NCBI RefSeq assembly: GCF_016756615.1
Contig: NZ_AP023262.1
Coordinates: 7,255,501-7,319,500, forward strand
DNA: 64,000 nt
From: Mesorhizobium sp. L-8-3
GTDB lineage: Bacteria > Pseudomonadota > Alphaproteobacteria > Rhizobiales > Rhizobiaceae
Direction: 5' to 3'
Shown: piece by piece, positions 9,539 to 19,378 of the stretch
Position numbering within the stretch: the stretch's first letter is position 1
Layout: each line of letters begins with the position of its first letter
Translations under genes and position numbers: made by a program
The notes under the pieces: model-generated
Told to the model about the DNA's origin: nothing
Seen by the model: the letters and a program-made list of their open reading frames with translations, nothing else
The model's database searches: none

Positions 9539-9982
9539 GTGCTTTACCTTCATATCCCATTTAGATTGGTTTTTGCATAGTGCGGAACGTTTTGAAAGGA
9601 AACATTTGTGAATTTTTCTTGCCGTTGTTAAATATTGTGGCAGTCATTGACTTTTGGCGGGGAGCTGAAATCCGATGGCCACGGTAATCCACCACCCCTT
9701 GGGTTTGTGCTGCGATGGCGTGACCAGATGGCCTTCTCCACCATGTGGATCAGCGATTGGCATCGACGTTTCGCGACTGAGCCCGCCGTATTTCCTGCGC
9801 GCGGTCCCAGAGTAGTAGTGGATGGAACCGCGCAAGTGACGCCCCGCCGCTGCTCGCCCGTCGCAGTCACCGCCGTATATCAATAGCATTCCCGCCGGCA
9901 CTCAGAATCTCCACCTCCGCTCCGGGGCTCTTGATCAGTCAATGACACTGTGTCGGTAATCAGCATTGCGCGCTTTTCGATC
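9539..9982. other. Non-coding stretch
   Basis: No ORF with recognisable family features. AT-rich near 9560-9640, then GC-rich sequence, with unclear origin. No promoter I would defend. Confidence 0.4.
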
Positions 9983-12670
9983 TCATCCTTCGGGCAAATC
10001 GTCCAACCAGCAGGCGCCCTCGCGGTGCGGCCGAGAAAAGATCTTTCCGATCTTTTTCGGATCCTTGTTTTGGTGATATCGCATATACAGGCGGCCATCG
10101 GCTCCAAGGTCAAGGATTTCGATCTTCCCTGTGTAATGGGACATAATGTATTTGAATGTCTTTTGGATGCCGCTTACACGTTGGTTGATGCCGTGGGCAA
10201 TCTCTAGCCCACGGCGCAGTGGAACCTGAAAATGCGATGCGCCTTTCACCGGCCTGCCCTGAAAGAGATAATAAGGGCGGACACCCATTTGGTGACACTT
10301 GGCGAAGGTCGCAGCCAAGATCTCAGGCTCATCGTTGACTTTCGCGAGAAGCACGGACTGGTTGAGGAACTGCACGCCCTGTGCGCGTAAGGAACGAATG
10401 TTGCGCTCCGCATCGACCGAGATTTCACCGATGTGGTCGAAATGAGTGACGATCACTGCGACCTTACCTGCTTGATGGATCCGTCGGAACAAAGCAGGTA
10501 GAGCGGGATCCTCGAACCGCTTGGGCTGATAGACAATTGCCTTTGTACCGAATCGAATCGAATCTAAATGTGGGATCGGCAGCAGATGATCAAGAATTTC
10601 GTCGAGCTTGCCGGTGCTGAGCACGAACGGGTCGCCTCCCGATAGCAGAACATTCGTCATCTCAGGATGGCCGCCAACATATCGCGCAATTTGGGCGAAA
10701 TCGATCGCGATTTCATCGGAGTCCTTGCCAACGATGCGTTTGCGGAAGCAATAACGGCAATATGAAGCGCAACGGTCCGTTACCAGCAACAACCCGGTCT
10801 GGGCGTACTTGTGCTGAAGTCCGGGAACGACAGTATTGTCGTGCTCGCCGCTCGTATCCAGATTGCCGGGACTCTCGAACTCCTCGAACGAGGGCTCCAC
10901 AATATACTTAAGCTGATCGTAGTAACCACTGTTGGTGATCTGCTCACGGTAGAATTTTGTGACATGATAGCGCGTGATGCTGTTGGCTTGTAGCTCACCC
11001 TCGGTGAGAACGCGCCTCCCCTCAATGAACTTCATGACCGAAGTGTGGGGCCTCGGGCCCGAGTTGAGGGACGATGATTGAGGCGGGCAAGCTCGAGGCG
11101 CCGCCGAGGTCGCCCGCGCGTTCAACTCGCGATAGCTCAAGCCCTGGTTCTCATTCGCGATCACCTCCGGATCTCGCTCCGCCTGCGCCTCAAATAGCTC
11201 GTGAATCCAGGGCGCCTGCGGATAGACCACTTCCGTCGGGTCGGACTCCATTGGAAAACGGTGATGCTCCTCTGCCAACAGAAGCGGTGCCGACAAAACC
11301 CGCTGCGCCGGGTCGGCCACCATCTGGTTCAGCGCGTGCTGCAAATCCCTCGCAAACCGCTCGACCGTGCTCCGCTCAAATAGCGACGTCGCGTAAATCA
11401 GCCTTCCGCAGATCGCCTCGCCGACCTCCGCCAGCTCAAGCGCAAGATCGTGTTGCGCGACACGGTCGACGCCGACGTATTCAAGTTCGAGCCCGGGCAG
11501 CGGCGCCGGCTCCTTGCCATTGTTTTGGCATGTAAGTATAGCCTGAAAGATCGGGGTTTGAGCCGGGTTGCGGGGCGGGTTCACGAGTTTCGCCACCTGG
11601 TCGAACGGCAGGTCCTGGTTCGTCTGCGCTCCACGCGCAACGGCATTTACCCGCTCCAGCAATGTCTCCAGCGTCGGGTCGCCCGACAGATTGATCCGCA
11701 GCGGCAAGATGTTGGCGAAGAAGCCTATAAGCCCCTCGATGTCGGAGCGTGTGCGATTGGCGCTCGGCGTGCCGATGACCACATCGTCCTGGCCGGACAC
11801 CCGCGCCAGCACGAGCGCGTAGCCCGCCAGTAGAGTCACGAACAGCGTCGTCCCGTGACGTCGGCTCAGCGCCTTGAGTTGTGTGGTCAGCGCCTCGTGC
11901 AGCGCAAAGTCGACGCAGCTGCCGCTGTAATCCTGCTGCGCCGGACGCGACCGGGCTGTCGGCAGCTCCAGCACCGCCGGCGCGCCCTCCAGCATCCGGA
12001 GCCAGTATTGCGACTGACGGTCCAGGACCTCACCTGCCATCCAACGTCGCTGCCAAAGGGCGTAGTCCGCATACTGCACCGGCAACGGCGCCAGCCGATC
12101 CGCGCGGCCGTCCCGGGCCGCGGCGTAAAGCTCGCTGAGATCGCGGGTCAGGATCTTCCGCGACCAGTCGTCCGAGACCATGTGGTGCATTGTGATCAGC
12201 AACACATGATCCTCCACCGCCAGGCGTACCAGCCGACCGCGGATCAGTGGCCCGGCTTCCAGGTCGAACGCCGCCTGCGCTTCATGGCGCATCAGATCCG
12301 CGAGCGTCGCCTCCACATCTGCTGCCACCGTCAGATCGTTTCGTTTCAGTGGCAGGCCGACGTCCACCGGCCTGATCTGCTGGAACGGCTCCCCGTCCTC
12401 CATCCGGAAGGTGGTGCGCAGCACCTCATGACGCGCCACCAACCCGTCCAAGGCTGACTGCAGGGCCGCCTCGTCCAGCTCGCCGCGAAGCCGAAGCCCC
12501 ATCTGGATGTGACAGGCCTCGCTGCCGCCCGCCAGACGCAAAAGGGACCAAAGCCGCTGCTGGGCGAATGACAGCGGCACCCGCGGCGGCCGCGGCATAG
12601 CTTCAACTGGCGGGAGCGCATTCAGTGCAGCGTCTATCGCATTGATTTGGATCGTTCGAGGAAGTTTCAT
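9983..12670 (-). CDS. In-frame fusion: NRPS condensation domain + KamA-like radical SAM enzyme
   Basis: One open frame joins two unrelated modules. Residues about 20-460 are an NRPS condensation domain: entry motif PLSFAQQRLWSL, histidine motif TMHHMVSDDWS (the usual HHxxxDG has D in place of G), and DDVVIGTPSANRTR. It ends in the first residues of an adenylation domain (EAQAERDPEVIANENQGLSYRELNARA). A Pro/Ser-rich scar follows. Then, from an internal ATG at 11035, comes a complete-looking 350-residue lysine-2,3-aminomutase-type enzyme with CASYCRYCFRKR (CX3CX2C for the 4Fe-4S cluster) and LLSGGDPFVL. The adenylation and carrier domains are missing, so this is most likely a deletion product that fused an NRPS stub to kamA. 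Start at 12670 is preceded by AGAGG. The KamA half could be translated separately. Confidence 0.8.
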   Translation of the reverse strand: MKLPRTIQINAIDAALNALPPVEAMPRPPRVPLSFAQQRLWSLLRLAGGSEACHIQMGLRLRGELDEAALQSALDGLVARHEVLRTTFRMEDGEPFQQIRPVDVGLPLKRNDLTVAADVEATLADLMRHEAQAAFDLEAGPLIRGRLVRLAVEDHVLLITMHHMVSDDWSRKILTRDLSELYAAARDGRADRLAPLPVQYADYALWQRRWMAGEVLDRQSQYWLRMLEGAPAVLELPTARSRPAQQDYSGSCVDFALHEALTTQLKALSRRHGTTLFVTLLAGYALVLARVSGQDDVVIGTPSANRTRSDIEGLIGFFANILPLRINLSGDPTLETLLERVNAVARGAQTNQDLPFDQVAKLVNPPRNPAQTPIFQAILTCQNNGKEPAPLPGLELEYVGVDRVAQHDLALELAEVGEAICGRLIYATSLFERSTVERFARDLQHALNQMVADPAQRVLSAPLLLAEEHHRFPMESDPTEVVYPQAPWIHELFEAQAERDPEVIANENQGLSYRELNARATSAAPRACPPQSSSLNSGPRPHTSVMKFIEGRRVLTEGELQANSITRYHVTKFYREQITNSGYYDQLKYIVEPSFEEFESPGNLDTSGEHDNTVVPGLQHKYAQTGLLLVTDRCASYCRYCFRKRIVGKDSDEIAIDFAQIARYVGGHPEMTNVLLSGGDPFVLSTGKLDEILDHLLPIPHLDSIRFGTKAIVYQPKRFEDPALPALFRRIHQAGKVAVIVTHFDHIGEISVDAERNIRSLRAQGVQFLNQSVLLAKVNDEPEILAATFAKCHQMGVRPYYLFQGRPVKGASHFQVPLRRGLEIAHGINQRVSGIQKTFKYIMSHYTGKIEILDLGADGRLYMRYHQNKDPKKIGKIFSRPHREGACWLDDLPEG

Positions 12671-12731
12671 GTAAACCTCTCGGCCGGAGACTGCGAAACC
12701 GCTATGGTCGTAACGGATTCTTCGCCGTGTT

Positions 12732-13250
12732 TCATGCAACCGGCGCGCCAACGCCGAGGGTGCGAGCAAAACGGGCAAAACCATGTGTTTCGCGGGCAAC
12801 GGCGGAATACTTGCGCCTCAGCGTGTCAGGTTCCGAACACAGACGCGTCTTCAATGGGACAATGCTGAACACGGACCTCGAATGACGGCTGTCAGCGAGA
12901 CGAGGAAGTCTTCCAGGCCGAGCGGCTCTCTCGATTGGCCATCTATCCACGGCCAGGATCTGGCACGTTGCGTCCCGGTCGATGCCGACGGCGATCAGCC
13001 CCGCCTGCCTCATAAAGATGCTGACCTGAGTACCTTGTCGTAGCGGGCGTCGGGCAGAGGTGGGCAAACGGCTCTTGCAGCTGGCGCTGGGCAAAGGCCT
13101 TCAGGCTCTCGTCCAAGCGCTTGCCGATGGCCGAAATCGACGAAGCTGAGAAGGCATGGCCGCACAGCTCTTCCCCAATCGCTTCACACCGCGGGTCTAC
13201 AGCCTTGCACATACCCTTCCGCAGTGGCCACCAAAGGGTGCTCCGAAAGC
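12732..13250 (-). pseudogene. IS256 (mutator-type) transposase remnant, C-terminal part
   Basis: The minus strand shows EELCGHAFSASSISAIGKRLDESLKAFAQRQLQEPF and, after a frame change, MRQAGLIAVGIDRDATCQILAVD, both hallmarks of IS256/mutator transposases. The N-terminal half of the same gene lies at 25575-25880, 12.3 kb away. The IS630 composite between them therefore split an existing IS256 element. Multiple frame changes make it inactive. Confidence 0.7.
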
Positions 13251-13265
13251 TAGAGCGGGATGAAT

Positions 13266-13530
13266 TTAGGTTGGCGGATATCCGGCCTCGTTGAAGTAAC
13301 TTCTGCATTCGGTTGAAGTGACGGTGTGGAGGATTTGGCCGATAGCGTCACAGACGGTCTCGACTGTCCGCTTTGCGGCTTTGCGCAACCAATGCTTGAG
13401 CTTGGCGAAGAGCTTCTCGATGGGGTTCAGGTCGGGCGAGTATTTGGGCAGCAAGAACAGCCTTGCGCCGGCCGAGCGGATGGCGCGGCGCACGGCCTTG
13501 CCCTTGTGTGAGCCGAGATTGATGGGGTGG
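13266..13530 (-). pseudogene. IS630 transposase, C-terminal piece
   Basis: Reads NLGSHKGKAVRRAIRSAG, then LFLLPKYSPDLNPIEKLFAKLKHWLRKAA: the second and third catalytic acidic segments of IS630/Tc1-like DDE transposases (PYSPDLNPIE). It starts abruptly at the IS110-A border (about 13530), where VVMD of the preceding piece should join. Cut off from its N-terminus by about 5.6 kb of insertions. Confidence 0.8.
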
Positions 13531-13595
13531 ACGCCCCCTCACGGCATCGCTGTGCCAAAGTGGTGTCGTTGATCATCACTTGAACGGAGGCGTCC

Positions 13596-13862
13596 ATGTT
13601 GGAAGTTAGCACAATCGGGTTGGATCTGGCGAAGAACGTGTTCCAGATGCACGGCGCGGATGGATCGGGAGCCGTGGCCTTCCGCAAGAAACTGCGTCGT
13701 GACCAGGTGCTCAAGTTTCTTGCCGCGCAGCCTGCTTGCACGGTGGCTATGGAGGCCTGCGCCGGCGGTCATTATTGGGCGCGGGAGATTGCGAAGCTTG
13801 GGCACGATGCCCGGCTAATCGCTCCGGGATATGTGAAGCCTTTCGTGAAGCGGCAGAAGATG
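13596..13862 (+). pseudogene. IS110-A transposase, N-terminal half (copy 1)
   Basis: MLEVSTIGLDLAKNVFQMHGADG...VKPFVKRQK is the RuvC-like N-terminal domain of IS110-family DEDD transposases. The frame is interrupted right after FVKRQK by IS110-B. The missing half, starting NDAADAEAICEAAQRP, resumes at about 15247. Element A begins near 13529 with GGACGCCCCC. Confidence 0.85.
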
Positions 13863-13944
13863 GGATGGTTGCCGCCCTCCCCAGACGGCATCGCAATGTG
13901 CCAAGGTCGTGGTGTTCAACGCCACGAGAAGGAGAGGACGGCAA

Positions 13945-14973
13945 ATGAACGATACTATGATCGGGGTGGACCTGGCAAAGAACGTTTTCCAGCTTCACGG
14001 CGCGACAATGACGGGGCATCTGAGATTCCGTAAGAAGCTGACGCGGTCACGGTTCCGGCAGTTTATGGCAAGCCAGCCGCCTGCTGTGGTTGTGATGGAA
14101 GCATGCGGCAGCGCGAGCTACTGGGCCCGAGAAATGGTCAAGCTTGGCCACGAGGTGAAGCTGATCGCACCTCAATATGTGCGGCCCTTTGTCAAACGGC
14201 AGAAAAACGATGCTGCCGATGCTGAAGCAATCGTCGTTGCAGCACAGCGTCCGGAGATGCGTTTTGTACAGCCGAAGTCGGAAGATCAACAGGCATGCGC
14301 TGTGTTGTTCCGAGGTCGGGAGCGCCTCCTCCATCAGCGCACCGAGCTTGTGAATGCTCTGCGTTCGGTGCTGTACGAATATGGTCACATCATTCCGAAA
14401 GGGATCGCCCACATCAAGCGGATCGAGGGCATCCTGGAGGCACCCAACAGTGACCTGCCCGAATTGGTACGCGAGGAATGCCGCGACCTGATTGAGCAGA
14501 TTGCCGAGAAGACAGCTCGGATCGACGTCAAAACGGCAAAGGCCAAAGCCCTTTCCCTGGCGACCGATACAGCGCGGCGCCTGCAGACAATGCCTGGTGT
14601 CGGGCCCCAGACCGCGTTGGCGATCAGCGGCTTTGCTCCGCCGATGGAGAGCTTCAAACGCGGGCGAGACTTTGCGGCCTGGCTTGGGCTTGTGCCACGT
14701 CAATACACCTCCGGCGGCAAAGAGCGACTTGGACGCGTGTCGAAGGCTGGCCAAACTGATATCCGTTCTTTGTTGATCATCGGTGCCATGTCACGCCTGA
14801 CAGTGCTGGCCCGCAAATCCATCGTCGAGGGTTCATGGCTGGCACGGATGCTGCGTCGCAAGCCGCTCATGCTGGTCGCGATCGCGCTTGCGAACAAGAT
14901 GGCGCGGGCGATCTGGGCGATGATGACAAAGAAAGAGGATTATCGAAATCCGGCGCGAGTTGTGGCTGCATGA
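13945..14973 (+). CDS. IS110-family transposase (element B, copy 1)
   Basis: A 342-residue DEDD transposase. The N-terminal RuvC-like domain begins MIGVDLAKNVFQLHG, with FVKRQKNDAADAEAI (about residues 82-96). The C-terminal transposase_20 domain has LQTMPGVGPQTALAI, FKRGRDFAAWLGLVPRQYTSGGK and the serine-containing C-terminal segment. I chose the ATG at 13945 because GGAGAGGACGGCAA precedes it; the open frame extends further upstream into vector-like sequence of the host element. Length is full for the family and no damage is visible, so this is probably an active recombinase that works with a guide RNA. Confidence 0.9.
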   Translation: MNDTMIGVDLAKNVFQLHGATMTGHLRFRKKLTRSRFRQFMASQPPAVVVMEACGSASYWAREMVKLGHEVKLIAPQYVRPFVKRQKNDAADAEAIVVAAQRPEMRFVQPKSEDQQACAVLFRGRERLLHQRTELVNALRSVLYEYGHIIPKGIAHIKRIEGILEAPNSDLPELVREECRDLIEQIAEKTARIDVKTAKAKALSLATDTARRLQTMPGVGPQTALAISGFAPPMESFKRGRDFAAWLGLVPRQYTSGGKERLGRVSKAGQTDIRSLLIIGAMSRLTVLARKSIVEGSWLARMLRRKPLMLVAIALANKMARAIWAMMTKKEDYRNPARVVAA

Positions 14974-15229
14974 CGGATGCATCACCACACGAACTGCGCC
15001 GGTGAAGGAGGTGTAGGAAGTCGATGACCTGAATGGGCACAATGATCGAAAAGATCTGGATCAGGAAAACCAGACATCGTTCGCGAGCTTGAAAGCTCTT
15101 GCAGAAGATTTGGACCCGATCCGCAGATCACCATACTGGCCCGCGGCTTCTTGAAAGGTCGCAACGAAAGGCCTGAGAGAAGAACGCACTCGATCACCGG
15201 GCACATCAGGTTGGAAGGCTTCTTGCATC
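14974..15229 (+). ncRNA. Candidate bridge/seeker RNA region of IS110-B
   Basis: About 256 bases between the transposase stop and the right subterminal repeat carry no gene. In the IS1111 branch the guide (seeker/bridge) RNA is known to be encoded downstream of the transposase. Assignment rests on position and element type only; I did not fold it. An identical stretch follows the second copy at 17792-18047. Confidence 0.4.
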
Positions 15230-15237
15230 GAGGGCGG

Positions 15238-16011
15238 CAACCAGAGAAGAACGATGCCGCTGACGCTGAGGCGATCTGCGAAGCAGCCCAGAGGCCGACC
15301 ATGCGGTTCGTGGCGGTGAAGAGCGAAGAGCAGCAAGCTGCGGCAATGGTGTTCCGCGTTCGCGATCTTATGGTTCGTCAGCGGACCCAGACCATCAATG
15401 CGATACGGGGCCATCTTGCCGAATTCGGACTCGTGGCTGCACAGGGTCTCTTCCATGCCGCCAAGCTTGTCACGGCGATTGAGGACAAAGGTACCGCCAT
15501 CCCCGAAGCTGCCCGTCCGATCCTGTCTCTGCTCGTTGCACAGTTGCGGTCGCTGGATGAGAGAGTGGCCGTGCTCGACCGCGAGATCGCCCGGCGTGCC
15601 AAGGAGGATGCAGAAGCCAGGCGATTGATGACCATTCCCGGCATAGGGCCGATCACCGCGACGGCACTTGCTGCTCTGGCTCCATCGGCGACAACCTTCA
15701 AGAGGGGGCGAGACTTCGCGGCCTGGCTCGGCCTCACGCCGCTGCAACGCTCCACGGGCGGAAAGCAGAAGCTCGGCGAGACGTCTCGGATGGGCGAGCG
15801 AACGCTACGCCGGCTGCTGATCATAGGGGCCAGCGCGGCCGTACGCTGGGCAATGCGGAAGGGGAAATCTGCGGACCCATGGCTCATGCGCATCTTGGGC
15901 CGCAAGCCGCCCATGTTGGTGATCGTCGCGCTTGCCAACAAGACTGCACGCATCGTCTGGGCACTGATGGCGAAAGGCGGAACTTATCGGGCTCCAGCCG
16001 TGGCGGGTTAG
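15238..16011 (+). pseudogene. IS110-A transposase, C-terminal half (copy 1)
   Basis: Begins at KNDAADAEAICEAAQRP, directly after IS110-B, and continues to RRLMTIPGIGPITATALAAL, FKRGRDFAAWLGLTPLQRSTGGK and a normal stop. Together with 13596-13862 it reconstitutes one transposase. On its own it lacks the first catalytic residues. Confidence 0.85.
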
Positions 16012-16101
16012 TTCCGCTCGGCCAGAAGGCCTCGAAAGTGTGAGAAGGTCAAACGGAGAGTATGGCGCAACGGTCAACGAGACGGGATCGGGAAAACCAG
16101 A

Positions 16102-16345
16102 TCATGGATACGCGCCTTGAGCGCGCCAGATTGAAGTGACGGTGTGGAGGATTTGGCCGATAGCGTCACAGACGGTCTCGACTGTCCGCTTTGCGGCTTT
16201 GCGCAACCAATGCTTGAGCTTGGCGAAGAGCTTCTCGATGGGGTTCAGGTCGGGCGAGTATTTGGGCAGCAAGAACAGCCTTGCGCCGGCCGAGCGGATG
16301 GCGCGGCGCATTGCCTTGCCCTTGTGCGAGCCGAGATTGATGGGG
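16102..16345 (-). pseudogene. IS630 transposase C-terminal piece, duplicated copy
   Basis: Second copy of the 13313-13530 IS630 segment, created by the tandem duplication. Its 3' end is replaced by IS110-A tail sequence (IWRAQGAYP). It differs from copy 1 at a few bases (KGKAMRRAI against KGKAVRRAI). Confidence 0.75.
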
Positions 16346-16413
16346 TGGACGCCCCCTCACGGCATCGCTGTGCCAAAGTGGTGTCGTTGATCATCACTTG
16401 AACGGAGGCGTCC

Positions 16414-16680
16414 ATGTTGGAAGTTAGCACAATCGGGTTGGATCTGGCGAAGAACGTGTTCCAGATGCACGGCGCGGATGGATCGGGAGCCGTGGCCTTC
16501 CGCAAGAAACTGCGTCGTGACCAGGTGCTCAAGTTTCTTGCCGCGCAGCCTGCTTGCACGGTGGCTATGGAGGCCTGCGCCGGCGGTCATTATTGGGCGC
16601 GGGAGATTGCGAAGCTTGGGCACGATGCCCGGCTAATCGCTCCGGGATATGTGAAGCCTTTCGTGAAGCGGCAGAAGATG
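16414..16680 (+). pseudogene. IS110-A transposase, N-terminal half (copy 2)
   Basis: Duplicate of 13596-13862, ending at the same FVKRQK junction with IS110-B. Confidence 0.85.
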
Positions 16681-16762
16681 GGATGGTTGCCGCCCTCCCC
16701 AGACGGCATCGCAATGTGCCAAGGTCGTGGTGTTCAACGCCACGAGAAGGAGAGGACGGCAA

Positions 16763-17791
16763 ATGAACGATACTATGATCGGGGTGGACCTGGCAAAGAA
16801 CGTTTTCCAGCTTCACGGCGCGACAATGACGGGGCATCTGAGATTCCGTAAGAAGCTGACGCGGTCACGGTTCCGGCAGTTTATGGCAAGCCAGCCGCCT
16901 GCTGTGGTTGTGATGGAAGCATGCGGCAGCGCGAGCTACTGGGCCCGAGAAATGGTCAAGCTTGGCCACGAGGTGAAGCTGATCGCACCTCAATATGTGC
17001 GGCCCTTTGTCAAACGGCAGAAAAACGATGCTGCCGATGCTGAAGCAATCGTCGTTGCAGCACAGCGTCCGGAGATGCGTTTTGTACAGCCGAAGTCGGA
17101 AGATCAACAGGCATGCGCTGTGTTGTTCCGAGGTCGGGAGCGCCTCCTCCATCAGCGCACCGAGCTTGTGAATGCTCTGCGTTCGGTGCTGTACGAATAT
17201 GGTCACATCATTCCGAAAGGGATCGCCCACATCAAGCGGATCGAGGGCATCCTGGAGGCACCCAACAGTGACCTGCCCGAATTGGTACGCGAGGAATGCC
17301 GCGACCTGATTGAGCAGATTGCCGAGAAGACAGCTCGGATCGACGTCAAAACGGCAAAGGCCAAAGCCCTTTCCCTGGCGACCGATACAGCGCGGCGCCT
17401 GCAGACAATGCCTGGTGTCGGGCCCCAGACCGCGTTGGCGATCAGCGGCTTTGCTCCGCCGATGGAGAGCTTCAAACGCGGGCGAGACTTTGCGGCCTGG
17501 CTTGGGCTTGTGCCACGTCAATACACCTCCGGCGGCAAAGAGCGACTTGGACGCGTGTCGAAGGCTGGCCAAACTGATATCCGTTCTTTGTTGATCATCG
17601 GTGCCATGTCACGCCTGACAGTGCTGGCCCGCAAATCCATCGTCGAGGGTTCATGGCTGGCACGGATGCTGCGTCGCAAGCCGCTCATGCTGGTCGCGAT
17701 CGCGCTTGCGAACAAGATGGCGCGGGCGATCTGGGCGATGATGACAAAGAAAGAGGATTATCGAAATCCGGCGCGAGTTGTGGCTGCATGA
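16763..17791 (+). CDS. IS110-family transposase (element B, copy 2)
   Basis: Encodes the same protein as 13945-14973, in the second unit of the tandem duplication. All family segments are intact: GVDLAKNVFQLHG, FVKRQKNDAADAEAI and MPGVGPQTALAI. The flanking subterminal repeats and 3' non-coding tail are also duplicated, so two complete elements are present in direct orientation. Confidence 0.9.
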   Translation: MNDTMIGVDLAKNVFQLHGATMTGHLRFRKKLTRSRFRQFMASQPPAVVVMEACGSASYWAREMVKLGHEVKLIAPQYVRPFVKRQKNDAADAEAIVVAAQRPEMRFVQPKSEDQQACAVLFRGRERLLHQRTELVNALRSVLYEYGHIIPKGIAHIKRIEGILEAPNSDLPELVREECRDLIEQIAEKTARIDVKTAKAKALSLATDTARRLQTMPGVGPQTALAISGFAPPMESFKRGRDFAAWLGLVPRQYTSGGKERLGRVSKAGQTDIRSLLIIGAMSRLTVLARKSIVEGSWLARMLRRKPLMLVAIALANKMARAIWAMMTKKEDYRNPARVVAA

Positions 17792-18055
17792 CGGATGCAT
17801 CACCACACGAACTGCGCCGGTGAAGGAGGTGTAGGAAGTCGATGACCTGAATGGGCACAATGATCGAAAAGATCTGGATCAGGAAAACCAGACATCGTTC
17901 GCGAGCTTGAAAGCTCTTGCAGAAGATTTGGACCCGATCCGCAGATCACCATACTGGCCCGCGGCTTCTTGAAAGGTCGCAACGAAAGGCCTGAGAGAAG
18001 AACGCACTCGATCACCGGGCACATCAGGTTGGAAGGCTTCTTGCATCGAGGGCGG

Positions 18056-18829
18056 CAACCAGAGAAGAACGATGCCGCTGACGCTGAGGCGATCTGCGAA
18101 GCAGCCCAGAGGCCGACCATGCGGTTCGTGGCGGTGAAGAGCGAAGAGCAGCAAGCTGCGGCAATGGTGTTCCGCGTTCGCGATCTTATGGTTCGTCAGC
18201 GGACCCAGACCATCAATGCGATACGGGGCCATCTTGCCGAATTCGGACTCGTGGCTGCACAGGGTCTCTTCCATGCCGCCAAGCTTGTCACGGCGATTGA
18301 GGACAAAGGTACCGCCATCCCCGAAGCTGCCCGTCCGATCCTGTCTCTGCTCGTTGCACAGTTGCGGTCGCTGGATGAGAGAGTGGCCGTGCTCGACCGC
18401 GAGATCGCCCGGCGTGCCAAGGAGGATGCAGAAGCCAGGCGATTGATGACCATTCCCGGCATAGGGCCGATCACCGCGACGGCACTTGCTGCTCTGGCTC
18501 CATCGGCGACAACCTTCAAGAGGGGGCGAGACTTCGCGGCCTGGCTCGGCCTCACGCCGCTGCAACGCTCCACGGGCGGAAAGCAGAAGCTCGGCGAGAC
18601 GTCTCGGATGGGCGAGCGAACGCTACGCCGGCTGCTGATCATAGGGGCCAGCGCGGCCGTACGCTGGGCAATGCGGAAGGGGAAATCTGCGGACCCATGG
18701 CTCATGCGCATCTTGGGCCGCAAGCCGCCCATGTTGGTGATCGTCGCGCTTGCCAACAAGACTGCACGCATCGTCTGGGCACTGATGGCGAAAGGCGGAA
18801 CTTATCGGGCTCCAGCCGTGGCGGGTTAG
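18056..18829 (+). pseudogene. IS110-A transposase, C-terminal half (copy 2)
   Basis: Duplicate of 15238-16011. After it the real right end of IS110-A is reached near 19085, marked by GGGGGCGTCC, the complement of the left repeat. Confidence 0.85.
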
Positions 18830-19084
18830 TTCCGCTCGGCCAGAAGGCCTCGAAAGTGTGAGAAGGTCAAACGGAGAGTATGGCGCAACGGTCAACGAGA
18901 CGGGATCGGGAAAACCAGATCATGGATACGCGCCTTGAGCGCGCCAGATTGAATTGGACCCGCTCCGCGAACTCCCATACAGGCCCGCGGCATGTGACAG
19001 CCGCAACAGAGGCCGGACACATGTCAGCACCCGACCACGCTCCGTGCTCTTCGAAAGATTCTTCTTGCACCAACGGGGGCGTCC

Positions 19085-19378
19085 ACACATGTCCATGACG
19101 ACGATATCGCCGGACTTGAGGGTGGGGACGAGAACCTCATCGACATAGAGCTGGAAACGCTCGCCGTTGATCGGCCCGTCGATGAGCCACGGTGCTTCGA
19201 CGCGATCGTGGCGCAGTGCCGCCAAGAAGGTCATGGTCTTCCAATGGCCGTGCGGCACCTTGGCTTTGATCCTTTCGCCGCGTGGCGCCCATCCCCTGAG
19301 CGGCGCCATGTTGGTTTTGGTCCAGGTCTCGTCGATGAACACCAGACGAGAAGCATCGATCCGGTCCTTATAGCGCGA
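19085..19378 (-). pseudogene. IS630 transposase, central piece
   Basis: Reads DRIDASRLVFIDETWTKTNM, RGWAPRGERIKAKVPHGHWKT and GDIVVMD: the first DDE aspartate segment (FIDET) and the second (VVMD) of IS630 transposases. It joins the C-terminal piece at 13530 on one side and the N-terminal piece at 21172 on the other once the insertions are removed. Confidence 0.8.

Larger units (their letters stand above)
13861..15245 (+). mobile_element. IS110/IS1111-type element B inserted in element A (copy 1)
   Basis: About 1.38 kb. Subterminal inverted repeats GGTTGCCGCCCTC at 13867-13879 and its complement at 15230-15242 are typical of the IS1111 branch. It carries one intact transposase gene with a long 3' non-coding tail. 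It interrupts the element-A transposase at its own equivalent of FVKRQKNDAADAEAI. The host gene is restored cleanly when it is removed. Confidence 0.8.
13313..16130. repeat. Tandem duplication unit 1 (2818 bp)
   Basis: The unit runs from TTGAAGTGACGG to GCGCGCCAGA and is followed directly by a second copy at 16131-18948. Both junctions and the right flank share TTGAA (13313, 16131, 18949), pointing to recombination at a 5-bp microhomology. The copies differ at a few bases inside the IS630 piece (for example near 13494 and 16312), so the duplication is not a simple assembly artefact. Confidence 0.85.
16131..18948. repeat. Tandem duplication unit 2 (2818 bp)
   Basis: Second copy of 13313-16130. 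Ends at the shared TTGAA, after which the true right end of IS110-A follows (TTGGACCCGCTCC...). Confidence 0.85.

Noticed and set aside
9983-11035. Free-standing EF-P lysine aminomutase (epmB) gene
   Set aside because: The frame is continuous with an NRPS domain and no epmA/efp gene is near, so a housekeeping role is not supported.
14047-14754. Long minus-strand ORF (235 codons) opposite the IS110-B transposase, repeated at 16865-17572
   Set aside because: Pure antisense shadow of a well-supported transposase gene; no family features.
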